A stretch of 64,000 nucleotides of DNA, taken from Salinibacter grassmerensis (GTDB lineage Bacteria; Bacteroidota; Rhodothermia; Rhodothermales; Salinibacteraceae). The notes under the pieces are model-generated. The model worked only from the letters and a program-made list of their open reading frames with translations, had not been told where the DNA came from and ran no database searches. Shown piece after piece: positions 35,339-45,523 of the stretch. The stretch is taken from the NCBI RefSeq assembly GCF_947077765.1, contig NZ_CAMTTF010000002.1, forward strand, positions 620,001 to 684,000, given 5' to 3'. The position numbers and the translations under genes were made by a program. Position 1 is the stretch's first letter. Each line of letters starts with the position of its first letter.

Positions 35339-36175
35339 ATGAGCAGCGACGCCGTCGAGAGTACCCCGGAGGAGGAGCGATCAGCCTTCGAAACGGCCCA
35401 GGAAGGGCAGGAGGACGTTGATCCGCGCACCATTCCGCAGACGCTGGAGGAGCCGCCCCCCGTGGGGGACGAGATCGAGTACCCGGGCTATCCAGAAGAG
35501 GACCACGAGACATGGCAAATTCTCGTGGAGCGTCAGATGGAGCAGCTCCCGGGCCGTGCCTGCGAGGCGTACATGCGGGGGCAGGACGTGCTGGGGCTGG
35601 AGGGAGACCGGATTCCGGATCTGGCGGACCTGAGTCGACGCCTCAACGAGGAGACCGGATGGGAGGTGGCCAATGTGCCGGGCCTGATCCACGAGAAGAA
35701 CTTCTTCTCGCTGCTGTCGCAGCGCAAGTTTCCCTCCACGAACTACGTCCGTGGGCGGGAGGAGCTCGACTACACCCCGGCCCCGGACTGCTTCCACGAC
35801 ATCTTCGGGCACATGCCGATGCTCACACAGCCGGAGTTTGCTGACTTCTACCAGCTGTACGGCCAGGCAGCCCAGAACGCGGAGGGGGCCGACCGTCCCC
35901 GCCTGGAGCGATTTCACTGGTTCACAGTGGAGTTCGGGTTGATCCAGGAGCAGGGCGAGAAGCGAATCTTTGGGGCGGGCATCGTGTCCTCCAACGAGGA
36001 GGTGACGCATGCCCTCTCTGATGAGGTGACCCTTCATCCGTTCGATCCCGAGCACATCGTCGAAAAAGACGACTACGAAGTGTATAACCTGCAGGATGAG
36101 CTCTTCGTCCTCGACTCCTTCGAGCAGCTCGTGGACGGCTTCCGCGACTGGACGTCGAAGAACGGATTGCTGTAG
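35339..36175 (+). CDS. phhA: Phenylalanine 4-monooxygenase (pterin-dependent)
   Basis: 278-residue aromatic amino acid hydroxylase. The iron ligands are His153 and His158 in 'CFHDIFGHMPML' and Glu198 in 'TVEFGLIQEQG'. 'WEVANVPGLIHEKNFFSLLS' and 'RKFPSTNYVR' are conserved pterin and substrate regions. The N terminus is acidic. It converts phenylalanine to tyrosine. It is monocistronic with a GC-rich hairpin downstream. Confidence 0.95.
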   Translation: MSSDAVESTPEEERSAFETAQEGQEDVDPRTIPQTLEEPPPVGDEIEYPGYPEEDHETWQILVERQMEQLPGRACEAYMRGQDVLGLEGDRIPDLADLSRRLNEETGWEVANVPGLIHEKNFFSLLSQRKFPSTNYVRGREELDYTPAPDCFHDIFGHMPMLTQPEFADFYQLYGQAAQNAEGADRPRLERFHWFTVEFGLIQEQGEKRIFGAGIVSSNEEVTHALSDEVTLHPFDPEHIVEKDDYEVYNLQDELFVLDSFEQLVDGFRDWTSKNGLL

Positions 36176-36211
36176 GCGTCTCGTCCCACGCCCATTTGAA
36201 AGGCCAGTGCT

Positions 36212-36247
36212 GCGCCCCGTCCCGCCGGACCCCCGGCGGCGGGGCGC
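36212..36247 (+). terminator. GC-rich hairpin after phhA
   Basis: GCGCCCCG...CCGCCGG pairs with CCGGCGG...CGGGGCGC, a near-perfect 36-bp dyad ending 95 bp before the acylphosphatase start. No long U-tract, so it may be a weak intrinsic or stabilising structure. Confidence 0.55.
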
Positions 36248-36341
36248 TTCCGTATGGATGCCGGGTCCCATGGAAAACATCCGTGGGGCCGTCGGTTGAA
36301 AACCCGTATTGAGCTTTCAAATTAGCCTCTCATGGGTTCTC

Positions 36342-36629
36342 ATGGAGACAGAGACGGAGAAGCGGGTATCCGCGCGAATTACGGGGCGCGTGCAGGGCGT
36401 CGGATTTCGCAACTTTACGCAGCGGCGGGCCCGGCGGCTGGGGGTCACCGGCTGGGTGCGCAACGAGCCCGACGGGTCGGTCCGGTTGGAGGCGGAGGGG
36501 CCCACCGATGCGCTCGAGTCGCTCGTCGAAGCTGTTCACCAGGGCCCGCGCATGGCGCGCGTCCAGGAGGTCGACGCGGACTGGTCCGACGCCGACGATG
36601 AGTTCGAGGTCTTTCAGGTACGTCGCTGA
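36342..36629 (+). CDS. Acylphosphatase
   Basis: 95 residues. 'RVSARITGRVQGVGFRNFTQ' has the catalytic Arg of the phosphate loop, and 'GVTGWVRNEPDGSVRLEAEG' has the catalytic Asn. It hydrolyses acyl phosphates. ATG 36342 (METETEK) is preferred to 36309. prmC begins 39 bp later. Confidence 0.93.
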   Translation: METETEKRVSARITGRVQGVGFRNFTQRRARRLGVTGWVRNEPDGSVRLEAEGPTDALESLVEAVHQGPRMARVQEVDADWSDADDEFEVFQVRR

Positions 36630-36668
36630 GGCCGGAGAACGACCACGAATCCACTAGGAGAGATCGCC

Positions 36669-37580
36669 ATGGGGCATTCATCAGGGCACGACGAGGAGAC
36701 CGCTGGGGCGTCCCCGACGCAACTTGAACTGATCGACCACGCGGCCCAGCGTCTGGGGACGGCGGACCGCTCGGCCCCGCGACGAACGGCAGAGTGGCTG
36801 CTGACAGAGCTGCTGGACTGCGATCGAGCACATCTGTACGCCCATCCAGACCGGGCGGTCGCCTCGTCGGTGGCGCAGCAGTTCCGTGAGATGGTGGAGC
36901 GCCGCGTGCAGGGGGAGCCCCTGCAGCACATCCTCGGGTACGCTTCTTTTTACGGGCTGCGGCTGCGGGTGTCCCCGGACGTGATGGTGCCGCGCCCCGA
37001 GACCGAGGCGGTCGTGGACCGGGCATTGGCCTGTATCGAACACGTCTCGACACCCTGGGTGCTCGACGTCGGCACAGGGAGTGGATGCATTGCCCTTGCC
37101 CTCAAGCACGAACGGCCCGATGCGGCGGTGCAGGCCTGTGACGTCAGCACGGACGCTCTCGCCGTGGCCCGGGCGAATGCTCAAGACCTAGACCTCGACG
37201 TTCAGTTTCTTGAGGGTGATCTACGTACGGAGGCCCCGGACGCGACGCCACGAGGTGTGGACCTTCTGGTCTCCAATCCGCCCTACATTCCCGACGCGGA
37301 GGCCGAGTCTCTACCGCCCGTCGTGCGGGAGTACGACCCCGACCGTTCGCTCTTTGCCGGTCGCGATCCGCTTCGTTTTTACCGCGATCTCGTTGATTGG
37401 GCCCGGGAGTGCTGTGCGTCGGGGGCCTCATTCGTCCTAGAGGTGCATGCCGAGTACGCCGCCGAGGTGGCGGAATTGTTCGGGGGGGAAGGGATCGTGG
37501 AGGCGGTCCACACCGAAGAGGACCTGAGCGGGCGGCCGCGGGTCGTGTGGGGGCGAATCGAGCGGGCAGAGGCTAGTTGA
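36669..37580 (+). CDS. prmC: Peptide chain release factor N5-glutamine methyltransferase
   Basis: 303 residues. The N-terminal helical domain ends '[20 protein letters not shown]'. SAM site is '[20 protein letters not shown]' and the catalytic motif is '[15 protein letters not shown]'. It methylates the GGQ glutamine of RF1/RF2. Its last 8 bases overlap the 3' end of the convergent histone-deacetylase-family gene. Confidence 0.95.
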   Translation: MGHSSGHDEETAGASPTQLELIDHAAQRLGTADRSAPRRTAEWLLTELLDCDRAHLYAHPDRAVASSVAQQFREMVERRVQGEPLQHILGYASFYGLRLRVSPDVMVPRPETEAVVDRALACIEHVSTPWVLDVGTGSGCIALALKHERPDAAVQACDVSTDALAVARANAQDLDLDVQFLEGDLRTEAPDATPRGVDLLVSNPPYIPDAEAESLPPVVREYDPDRSLFAGRDPLRFYRDLVDWARECCASGASFVLEVHAEYAAEVAELFGGEGIVEAVHTEEDLSGRPRVVWGRIERAEAS

Positions 37581-38496
37581 CGGCGGAGGAGCGTGGCGTC
37601 TCGAAGACGCGGGCGGCCTCCTGGTACATGATGGCGTGGAGGTCGGCGGTGGTCTCGGGGGTGTCGGCGTATCCTCCCGAGAGGAGGAGTGCCACCGGAT
37701 GATTGTGGGCCTGAATCTGCTCCAGCACGTACCGATCGCGAGCGTGAAGGCCCGCGCGGGTGAGGGAGAGACGCCCAAACCGGTCGTCCGTCGCCACGTC
37801 AATCCCCCCGAGGTAGAACACGAGGTCCGGCTGCACCGCGTCTAGGGTCTGGGGAAGGTACGATTCCAGCGTGTCGAGGTACGACTGGTCGCCGGTCGCA
37901 TCCTCAAGGGGGACGTCGAGGGAGGAGGGGGGCTTCTCGAACGGGTAGTTCTTCCCCCCGTGCATCGAAAAGGTAAAGACCGACTCGTCGTCCGCGAAGA
38001 CGGCCGCGTTGGCGTTGCCCTGGTGCACGTCGAGGTCTATGATCAGGACGCGCTGAACCCAGCATGCCGCCTGCAGCACGCGGACGGCGATGGCCACGTC
38101 GTTGAGCACGCAGAAGCCCTCGCCGTGGCCGGGGAAGGCGTGGTGGGTGCCGCCCGCAAGGTTGGCGGCGACGCCGTCTGTGAGCGCCATGAGGGCCGCG
38201 TTAATAGTGCCCTGCACGGCCAGCCGGGACCGGTAAACGAGGCGCTCCGACCAGGGAAGCCCCATGCGCCGCTCGGCATGGTCGGACAGGCTGCCCTCGG
38301 CAAGCTGCGTCAGGTAGTCGGAGGTGTGAACGCGTCGCAGGTCCGTCCAGTCGGCCTGCCGGGGGGTGACCACGTCGGTCGGGTGGATGAGCTCCTCGTC
38401 CAGAAGCCGCTGGTGGAGGGCCGGGAACTTGGCCATCGGAAACGGATGCCCCTCGGGGAGGGGGACGTAATAGCCGTCACAGTAGCTGACGCGCAT
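37573..38496 (-). CDS. Histone deacetylase-family zinc hydrolase
   Basis: 307 residues of the arginase/deacetylase superfamily. '[19 protein letters not shown]' holds the charge-relay histidines. '[15 protein letters not shown]' gives zinc-binding Asp and His, and '[17 protein letters not shown]' the third ligand Asp. It resembles class IV-like bacterial deacetylases; the substrate (acetylpolyamine, lysine or other) is unknown. ATG 38496 (MRVSYCD) is chosen, since the upstream extension is unrelated hydrophobic sequence. Confidence 0.92.
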   Translation of the reverse strand: MRVSYCDGYYVPLPEGHPFPMAKFPALHQRLLDEELIHPTDVVTPRQADWTDLRRVHTSDYLTQLAEGSLSDHAERRMGLPWSERLVYRSRLAVQGTINAALMALTDGVAANLAGGTHHAFPGHGEGFCVLNDVAIAVRVLQAACWVQRVLIIDLDVHQGNANAAVFADDESVFTFSMHGGKNYPFEKPPSSLDVPLEDATGDQSYLDTLESYLPQTLDAVQPDLVFYLGGIDVATDDRFGRLSLTRAGLHARDRYVLEQIQAHNHPVALLLSGGYADTPETTADLHAIMYQEAARVFETPRSSAVN

Positions 38497-38817
38497 CGAG
38501 CTCAGAAGCCTGCGGCTTGATAGAGGAGTGGCGTATAGGAAGAACGATGCGCTGTACGCAAATGCGCGAAGCCAAGGTCCGAACTGTGCTCGGAGAAAAA
38601 TGAAAAGCAGGGCACATAAAAAACGCCAGGAAGGCCGTCTGGCCCTCCTGGCGCCGTAATGCTCGTCTTTTCGTTTCGCTAGCAACCCTAGAAGTCGCGG
38701 AACTCTAGGAGCTGTTTCAGAGACCGTTCCTCGCTCCCGAACACTGTATGTTTTCTATGAGGTGGTCAGTCAGATGCGAGACGAAAAGTGTTGCGTGTAA
38801 AGAGCCCTAGTGAGTCT
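38497..38817. other. 321-bp intergenic region downstream of the small lipoprotein gene
   Basis: It contains the terminator at 38617-38653 and, between it and the lipoprotein stop, about 160 bp of lower-GC sequence with a CCTAGA/TCTAGG hairpin near 38690-38712 (a long 3' UTR or small RNA). No protein gene is apparent. Confidence 0.5.
38617..38653 (-). terminator. Strong intrinsic terminator, minus strand
   Basis: CGCCAGGA-A-GGCC / GGCC-C-TCCTGGCG with a GTCT loop, followed on the minus strand by TTTTTTATG. It terminates the transcript of the small lipoprotein gene about 165 bp upstream of it. Confidence 0.85.
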
Positions 38818-39036
38818 TTAATCATTCGGATTGGTGTTGTGCGGCTCCGGAGGATTGGTCGTCCCCCCATCTTCATGCATTGTGTTGTGATCCTGTCCCT
38901 GTCGGACCTCAACTGGTTCCTCCTCAGATACCTGGGGGCCGCTTACGGTGTTGGTGCACCCACCGAGAAGAAAAGCCCCGGCGAAAGCAAAGGTAGCAAG
39001 GTATGATGTGACGGTCGTGTAGAGCGAGCGCTTCAT
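38818..39036 (-). CDS. Small lipoprotein of unknown function
   Basis: 72 residues. A lipoprotein signal ends in 'FAFAGAFLLGGC'. The mature part is a short, disordered, acidic chain rich in Glu, Asn and Pro ('EEEPVEVRQGQDHNTMHEDG'). Base composition is lower in GC than the neighbours. No family recognised. It is divergent from the propeller kinase gene and has its own terminator. Confidence 0.7.
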   Translation of the reverse strand: MKRSLYTTVTSYLATFAFAGAFLLGGCTNTVSGPQVSEEEPVEVRQGQDHNTMHEDGGTTNPPEPHNTNPND

Positions 39037-39139
39037 GACTACAGGGTGTGTTGGCATGATTTTAGCGACGAAGATTCATCGTTTACATTATACACCTCTT
39101 GGGTAAATTGCAACCATATTGCAGCCAATTTCGGTAACT

Positions 39140-42100
39140 ATGGATCATCTATACGTAAAATGTTCCGGAGTGACCGTTCTCCTTGTAAGTCTTCTACTTG
39201 GGTCCTGTGCCGCGAGTGGCCAGCCGGCTTCTCCTCTAAAGCTCTCCTTATCGCAGGAGCGGCCGCCCGTTCAAGATTCGGTGTCGCAGGACGCCCCTTC
39301 CGAGCGTGGACTCCCGTTTCCGAGTCAACTCCATTCCCCACTCGACCGCTCCACCCAAACCTGGAGCATTGCCCAAGACAGGCGGGACCTCATCTATGTC
39401 GCCAGTAACCATGGGGTCCTCCAGTACGATGGTGAAGAGTGGGACCGGATACCTACGACCCCTGCGACCTCTGAAACTCCCACTCGCTCCGTAGCCGCCG
39501 ACAGTCTGGTCTATGTCGGTACCCGAGGAGACTTTGGGTATCTCCGGCCCGATTCAATAGGGACTCTGAAGTACAAATCCCTTCTGCACCACGTCCCTAC
39601 AGAGAAGCGGGATTTCGCGGACGTATGGAATACACACGTTATCGGTAAGGATGCGTATTTTCAGTCTGGGGAATACCTTTTCCGATGGGATGGAGAGGGA
39701 ATCACTTCATGGAGAGCGAAAGGAAAATTCCACACGTCTTTCGTAGTGAATCAGACGCTGTACGTGAAAGATGTGAATCAAGGCTTATTTCGCCTCAAAG
39801 GTGACTCTCTTCGGATGGCTCAAGGTGGTGAGGCATTGGACGAAACACCGATATACATGATGGATGCTCGTCCCGACGGAAGCTTGATTCTCGCGACACA
39901 GAACCGCGGTCTTCTCGTCCAGGATGACGAATCGTTTCGGTCTCTTACGCCGGAACTGACATCCTTTCTGAGTCAGAACGATCTCTACCACGGGACGTCT
40001 CTTTCGGGAGGTCGCTATGCACTAGCGACGATCAGGGCCGGGGTGGTGATCGTCAACTCGAACGGGGAGGTGGTGCGCGTCCTGGACGACTCGTCCGGAC
40101 TCCCCGTCAATGTTGTAAATCACGTATTTGCGGGCCGGGAGGGACAGCTCTGGATGGCCCTCAATAATGGCCAGGTGCTTCAGTCCAACCTGAATGCCCC
40201 GCTTACTATCCATGATGAGCAGACGTCCCTGGGTGGGGGCATCCGAGAGATTCACAAGCACGAGGACACCACCTACGTGTCCACGACGACTGGCCTCCAC
40301 GTTCTCAAGCCGACTGAGAGCCAATCGCCAGGAGAACGGAGTGCCCGGTTTGAATCCTGGGGGGGCGACCTCCCGGTTGTGAAAGATATGGAAACAGTCC
40401 AGAGAGACCTTCTTGCAGCCACCAAGGAAGTTGGACTGTACCACCTGGAGGGCCGCTCGAAGCGACAGATTGGGAGTTGGGAGCGAACCTGGGGTCTCAC
40501 CGAAGCTTCAGAAGGAGATTTCCTGTATGCGGCTACAACCGATGGGGTGAAAGGAGTCGCCCGCCGGAATGGCCGGTGGTCGGCTTCATCGATTTCCGGT
40601 CTCGACAAGGAAGTTCGAAGTGTTGCTTCAATGGGGGATGGTATTCTCTGGGTTTCAACGTTCGATGATATGGTCATTCGTGTCTCTCTTTCTCCCGACC
40701 GCCAAAGCATAACCGATACGACGAGTTACGGCACCGAAGCAGGGCTACCGGAAGGATACAAGGGGGTACATCTTATCGACTCAACCCTGACTATTGCGTC
40801 CTCGAAGGGTCTCTATCAGGTTGAAAGCTCGTCCTCGCGGCCCGGGAGGCGCACATTCACCCGTCAGGACTCTCTTCTTCCCGAGGTCGACGGGAAAAGC
40901 CCGATGGTAAAGTCCTTCTACTACAAAAAGGATCGGCTGTGGCTCGTCCTTGGGAATCGAGTCTTTGTTGGTGAAGTCCAGGGCCAGAGTGTCACCAACT
41001 GGGATGAGATTGCTCCACTTCACTTCCCGAAGTCAGAATCCACCTCTCTTTTCGTAGACGACGCCGGCACGCTCTGGCTCGGTGACCAACTGCGCCTCTT
41101 CCGCTACGCAGCACAGGCAGAGGATGTCTCGGATTCCTCGAGCCCAGGCTTTGCGCCGCTGGTCCGGCAGCTCACCGCCCCGAAGGACAATCGTGTCCTG
41201 TATGGAGGCACGCCCCACCGCGAGTACACCGGGGCCCCGCTTCCGGTCCGGTACGGCGAGGACCTCAGGGTGCGGGTCGCCTCCCCGCAGTACAGCACCA
41301 CGACCCCTCCGGAATACCGCTACAGGCTTCTGGGCCGAGACGGAGAGTGGAGCGACTGGTCCTCTACCCCGACCCGGCGCTTCAATGATTTTTGGGAGGG
41401 GACGTATCGCCTCCAGGTGCAGGCCCGCAACGAGCGCGGGCAACTGAGTAGCATCACGTCTTTCCCCCTCGAAATCGCGTCTCCCTGGTACCGGTCGATC
41501 TGGGCCTATCTGGCGTACGGCCTCGGATTCCTCGGGCTGGCCTACAGCGCTCGGCGGTTCTATATCGTCAAGGAAGAAAAGCGCCAGGCCCGCCGCCGGG
41601 TCCAGAAGTTGGAGCGAGAGCGCGTTGTCGCAGGGCGGCTCAAAAAGGCCAACGACCGGCTGCGGGAGGCCAATCGCCTTAAGGAAGACTTCCTTGCCAC
41701 CACTTCGCATGAGCTGCGCACGCCGCTCACCAATATCCTCGGTTCCCTGGAGGTCCTCCGGGGCATGATGGAGGGCGAGGAGACCGAGTTCCTGGACATG
41801 ATTGAGGAGAACGGGCAGCGGCTCAAGCGAACCCTGAATGCCCTTCTCGACCTGTCGATGCTGCGCTCCGGGGAGGAGGACGTGGAGCTCACGCCGACGC
41901 CGCTCGGCGAGTGCACAGAGCGTGTGGCGTCGGACCTCCGGGCGGACGCGGAAGAGAAGGGCCTCTCGTTCCGTGTCAACCTCTCGGATGCGTCCACGTG
42001 GGCCGAGCTCGACGAGCAGTACCTGGAACAGATCCTCCGGAACCTGATCAAGAACGCCATCAAGTACACCGAGGAAGGAGCCGTGGCGGTGTCGACGGGC

Positions 42101-42373
42101 ACCGTCGATGATCGCGTCTACGTGGAGGTGGAAGACACAGGCATCGGCATTGACGAGGAGTTCTTGCCGGACCTCTTTGACGAGTTCAAACAGGAGTCAC
42201 GGGGGCGCTCGCGCACGTATGAAGGGAACGGCCTCGGCCTCGCCATCTCGGCGCGCTTGGCGGACCAGATGGACGGCACCATCCGGGTCGAGACAGAAAA
42301 AAACAAGGGCAGCCGGTTCCGGGTGGAGTTTCCGCGCTCGTCGGAACCGGTGGATGCCAGGGGGGAAGAGTGA
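39140..42373 (+). CDS. Membrane sensor histidine kinase with periplasmic beta-propeller and Y_Y_Y domain
   Basis: 1077 residues. The secretion signal has a lipobox-like LLGSC at Cys23. About 650 residues of two-component-regulator propeller repeats follow ('YVASNHGVLQYDGEEW'), then a Y_Y_Y domain at about 718-778 ('YRYRLLGRDGEWSDWSS'). One helix lies at about 788-806, then a coiled coil. HisKA has phospho-acceptor His857 ('TTSHELRTPLTN'). HATPase motifs are 'NLIKNAIKYT', 'DTGIGID' and 'GNGLGLAIS'. No receiver or DNA-binding domain follows, unlike Bacteroides hybrid systems. The 5' half is clearly poorer in GC than the kinase half. Ligand unknown. Confidence 0.92.
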   Translation: MDHLYVKCSGVTVLLVSLLLGSCAASGQPASPLKLSLSQERPPVQDSVSQDAPSERGLPFPSQLHSPLDRSTQTWSIAQDRRDLIYVASNHGVLQYDGEEWDRIPTTPATSETPTRSVAADSLVYVGTRGDFGYLRPDSIGTLKYKSLLHHVPTEKRDFADVWNTHVIGKDAYFQSGEYLFRWDGEGITSWRAKGKFHTSFVVNQTLYVKDVNQGLFRLKGDSLRMAQGGEALDETPIYMMDARPDGSLILATQNRGLLVQDDESFRSLTPELTSFLSQNDLYHGTSLSGGRYALATIRAGVVIVNSNGEVVRVLDDSSGLPVNVVNHVFAGREGQLWMALNNGQVLQSNLNAPLTIHDEQTSLGGGIREIHKHEDTTYVSTTTGLHVLKPTESQSPGERSARFESWGGDLPVVKDMETVQRDLLAATKEVGLYHLEGRSKRQIGSWERTWGLTEASEGDFLYAATTDGVKGVARRNGRWSASSISGLDKEVRSVASMGDGILWVSTFDDMVIRVSLSPDRQSITDTTSYGTEAGLPEGYKGVHLIDSTLTIASSKGLYQVESSSSRPGRRTFTRQDSLLPEVDGKSPMVKSFYYKKDRLWLVLGNRVFVGEVQGQSVTNWDEIAPLHFPKSESTSLFVDDAGTLWLGDQLRLFRYAAQAEDVSDSSSPGFAPLVRQLTAPKDNRVLYGGTPHREYTGAPLPVRYGEDLRVRVASPQYSTTTPPEYRYRLLGRDGEWSDWSSTPTRRFNDFWEGTYRLQVQARNERGQLSSITSFPLEIASPWYRSIWAYLAYGLGFLGLAYSARRFYIVKEEKRQARRRVQKLERERVVAGRLKKANDRLREANRLKEDFLATTSHELRTPLTNILGSLEVLRGMMEGEETEFLDMIEENGQRLKRTLNALLDLSMLRSGEEDVELTPTPLGECTERVASDLRADAEEKGLSFRVNLSDASTWAELDEQYLEQILRNLIKNAIKYTEEGAVAVSTGTVDDRVYVEVEDTGIGIDEEFLPDLFDEFKQESRGRSRTYEGNGLGLAISARLADQMDGTIRVETEKNKGSRFRVEFPRSSEPVDARGEE

Positions 42374-42575
42374 GGGGCAGGATGGACCACACCCCGCGGA
42401 GCAACGCGGGCCGTCGGTGCCGATGGGCGCTCCAGAAATCGTCGCAGTCGCTTTACACGTCTAGGCGGCATTGAGGCCGAATGCATGGGGCTCTGGGCGA
42501 CTCAGGAGAAACAATTTTGTGCACTTAGGGTGGACTTCTAAACCTATATTATCTCACTCTCTGCATCCACCCCCA

Positions 42576-44120
<1,545 letters not shown>

Positions 44121-44130
44121 CGATCTTGGA

Positions 44131-44165
44131 GCGCCCTTCTCCAGAAGGGCGTGTTCTTGTCCTGT
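44131..44165 (+). terminator. Intrinsic terminator after htrA
   Basis: GCGCCCTTCT pairs with AGAAGGGCGT (44131-44152) and is followed by GTTCTTGTCCTG. It lies 10 bp after the htrA stop, so aroC probably has its own promoter. Confidence 0.75.
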
Positions 44166-44200
44166 CCCCTATTTCTATTCCGATGTTCAACGACCACAGT

Positions 44201-45415
44201 ATGCTCCGATACCTGACCGCCGGTGAGTCGCACGGCGAGGCCATTATTGGCGTCCTCGAAGGCGCTCCGGCCCAGTTGCCGCTTACGCCCGACGATATCA
44301 ACGAGCACCTCGCCCGGCGCTGGCTCGGCTACGGGCGTGGGGGGCGGTCGAAAATTGAGAACGATAAGGTGTACATCTATTCGGGTGTGCGCTTTGGCGA
44401 GACGCTCGGAAGTCCCATCTCCTTCCGCATCGACAACGGGGCCTATGAGAAGGACAAGGCCGGCTGGCCCGAGAAAATGGCGATCGAGGGCGAGCCGCCG
44501 GAGGACATGGAGAAGGTGACGATGCCCCGTCCCGGCCACGCCGACTTGGCGGGCAAGCAAAAGTACGAGCACGATGACATGCGACCTGTAATCGACCGGT
44601 CGAGCGCCCGCGAGACGGCCATGCGGGTGGCCTGCTGCTCGGTGGCGCGGCGCCTGCTGAACGAGTTTGGCATTGAGGTGGGCAGCCACGTGGTGCGCAT
44701 CGGGGATGTAGGGTTCGACGAGCCCGAAGAATGGGCCGATCGGCGCAATGCGCTTGTCGAAGAGGGCGGCGGGGCAAGTGCCCTCTACGAGACGGCCGAC
44801 GAGAGCGCCACGCGAATGATCGACGACGACATGACGGAGCGCTGCGTGGAGCACATCGACCAGACGAAGAAGGATCGCGATTCACTCGGGGGGGTCTACG
44901 AGGTGGTCGTCACGGGCGTGCCGCCCGGCCTCGGGTCGTACGTGCACTGGGACCGCCGGCTCGACGGCCAGCTCGTGCAGGCCATCTGCTCGATTCAGGC
45001 CCAGAAGGCCGCCGAGGTTGGCGACGGCTTCTTCAACGCCCACCGTCCCGGCTCGCAGGTGCACGACCCCATCGAGCCCCGAGAGAACGGCGACCAGGCC
45101 TATCCGCGCCGCACTAATCACGCGGGCGGTACCGAGGGGGGCACGACGACTGGCATGCCACTCGTCGTGCGGGGCTACATGAAGCCGATTCCTACCCTCA
45201 TCAAGCCGCTCGACTCGGTTGACACGGCGACGGGCGAGCCCGAGCCCACCCGTTACGAGCGGAGCGACATCACGAGCGTGCCGGCCGCGTCCACCGTGGC
45301 CGAGGCCACCGTGGCCTACACCGTTGCCAACGCGTTCCTCCGGAAGTACGGGGGCGACTCCGTGCCCGCCATTCGGCGCCACGTTGAGGCCGACCGCGAA
45401 GCCCCAAACGAATAG
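44201..45415 (+). CDS. aroC: Chorismate synthase
   Basis: 404 residues. 'LRYLTAGESHGEAIIGVLEG', 'RPGHADLAGKQKY', 'DRSSARETAMRVA' and 'HAGGTEGGTTTGMPLVVRG' are the family signatures. It makes chorismate from EPSP with reduced FMN, the last shared step to aromatic amino acids. ATG 44201 matches the usual start (an ATG at 44183 is also possible). An upstream frame extension to 44126 runs through the htrA terminator and is rejected. Confidence 0.96.
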   Translation: MLRYLTAGESHGEAIIGVLEGAPAQLPLTPDDINEHLARRWLGYGRGGRSKIENDKVYIYSGVRFGETLGSPISFRIDNGAYEKDKAGWPEKMAIEGEPPEDMEKVTMPRPGHADLAGKQKYEHDDMRPVIDRSSARETAMRVACCSVARRLLNEFGIEVGSHVVRIGDVGFDEPEEWADRRNALVEEGGGASALYETADESATRMIDDDMTERCVEHIDQTKKDRDSLGGVYEVVVTGVPPGLGSYVHWDRRLDGQLVQAICSIQAQKAAEVGDGFFNAHRPGSQVHDPIEPRENGDQAYPRRTNHAGGTEGGTTTGMPLVVRGYMKPIPTLIKPLDSVDTATGEPEPTRYERSDITSVPAASTVAEATVAYTVANAFLRKYGGDSVPAIRRHVEADREAPNE

Positions 45416-45523
45416 CACGGTGCCCTGAACGGCCCGTCTGCGCTGGCGAGGCCGAACACCGAATCACATGAGTGAGTAGAGGATATTCCACCAAAATGTC
45501 GACACTTTGAGATAAGGTCGCCC

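Noticed and set aside
44126-44200. N-terminal extension of aroC
   Set aside because: It reads through the htrA intrinsic terminator and has no family similarity; starts at 44201 or 44183 are better.
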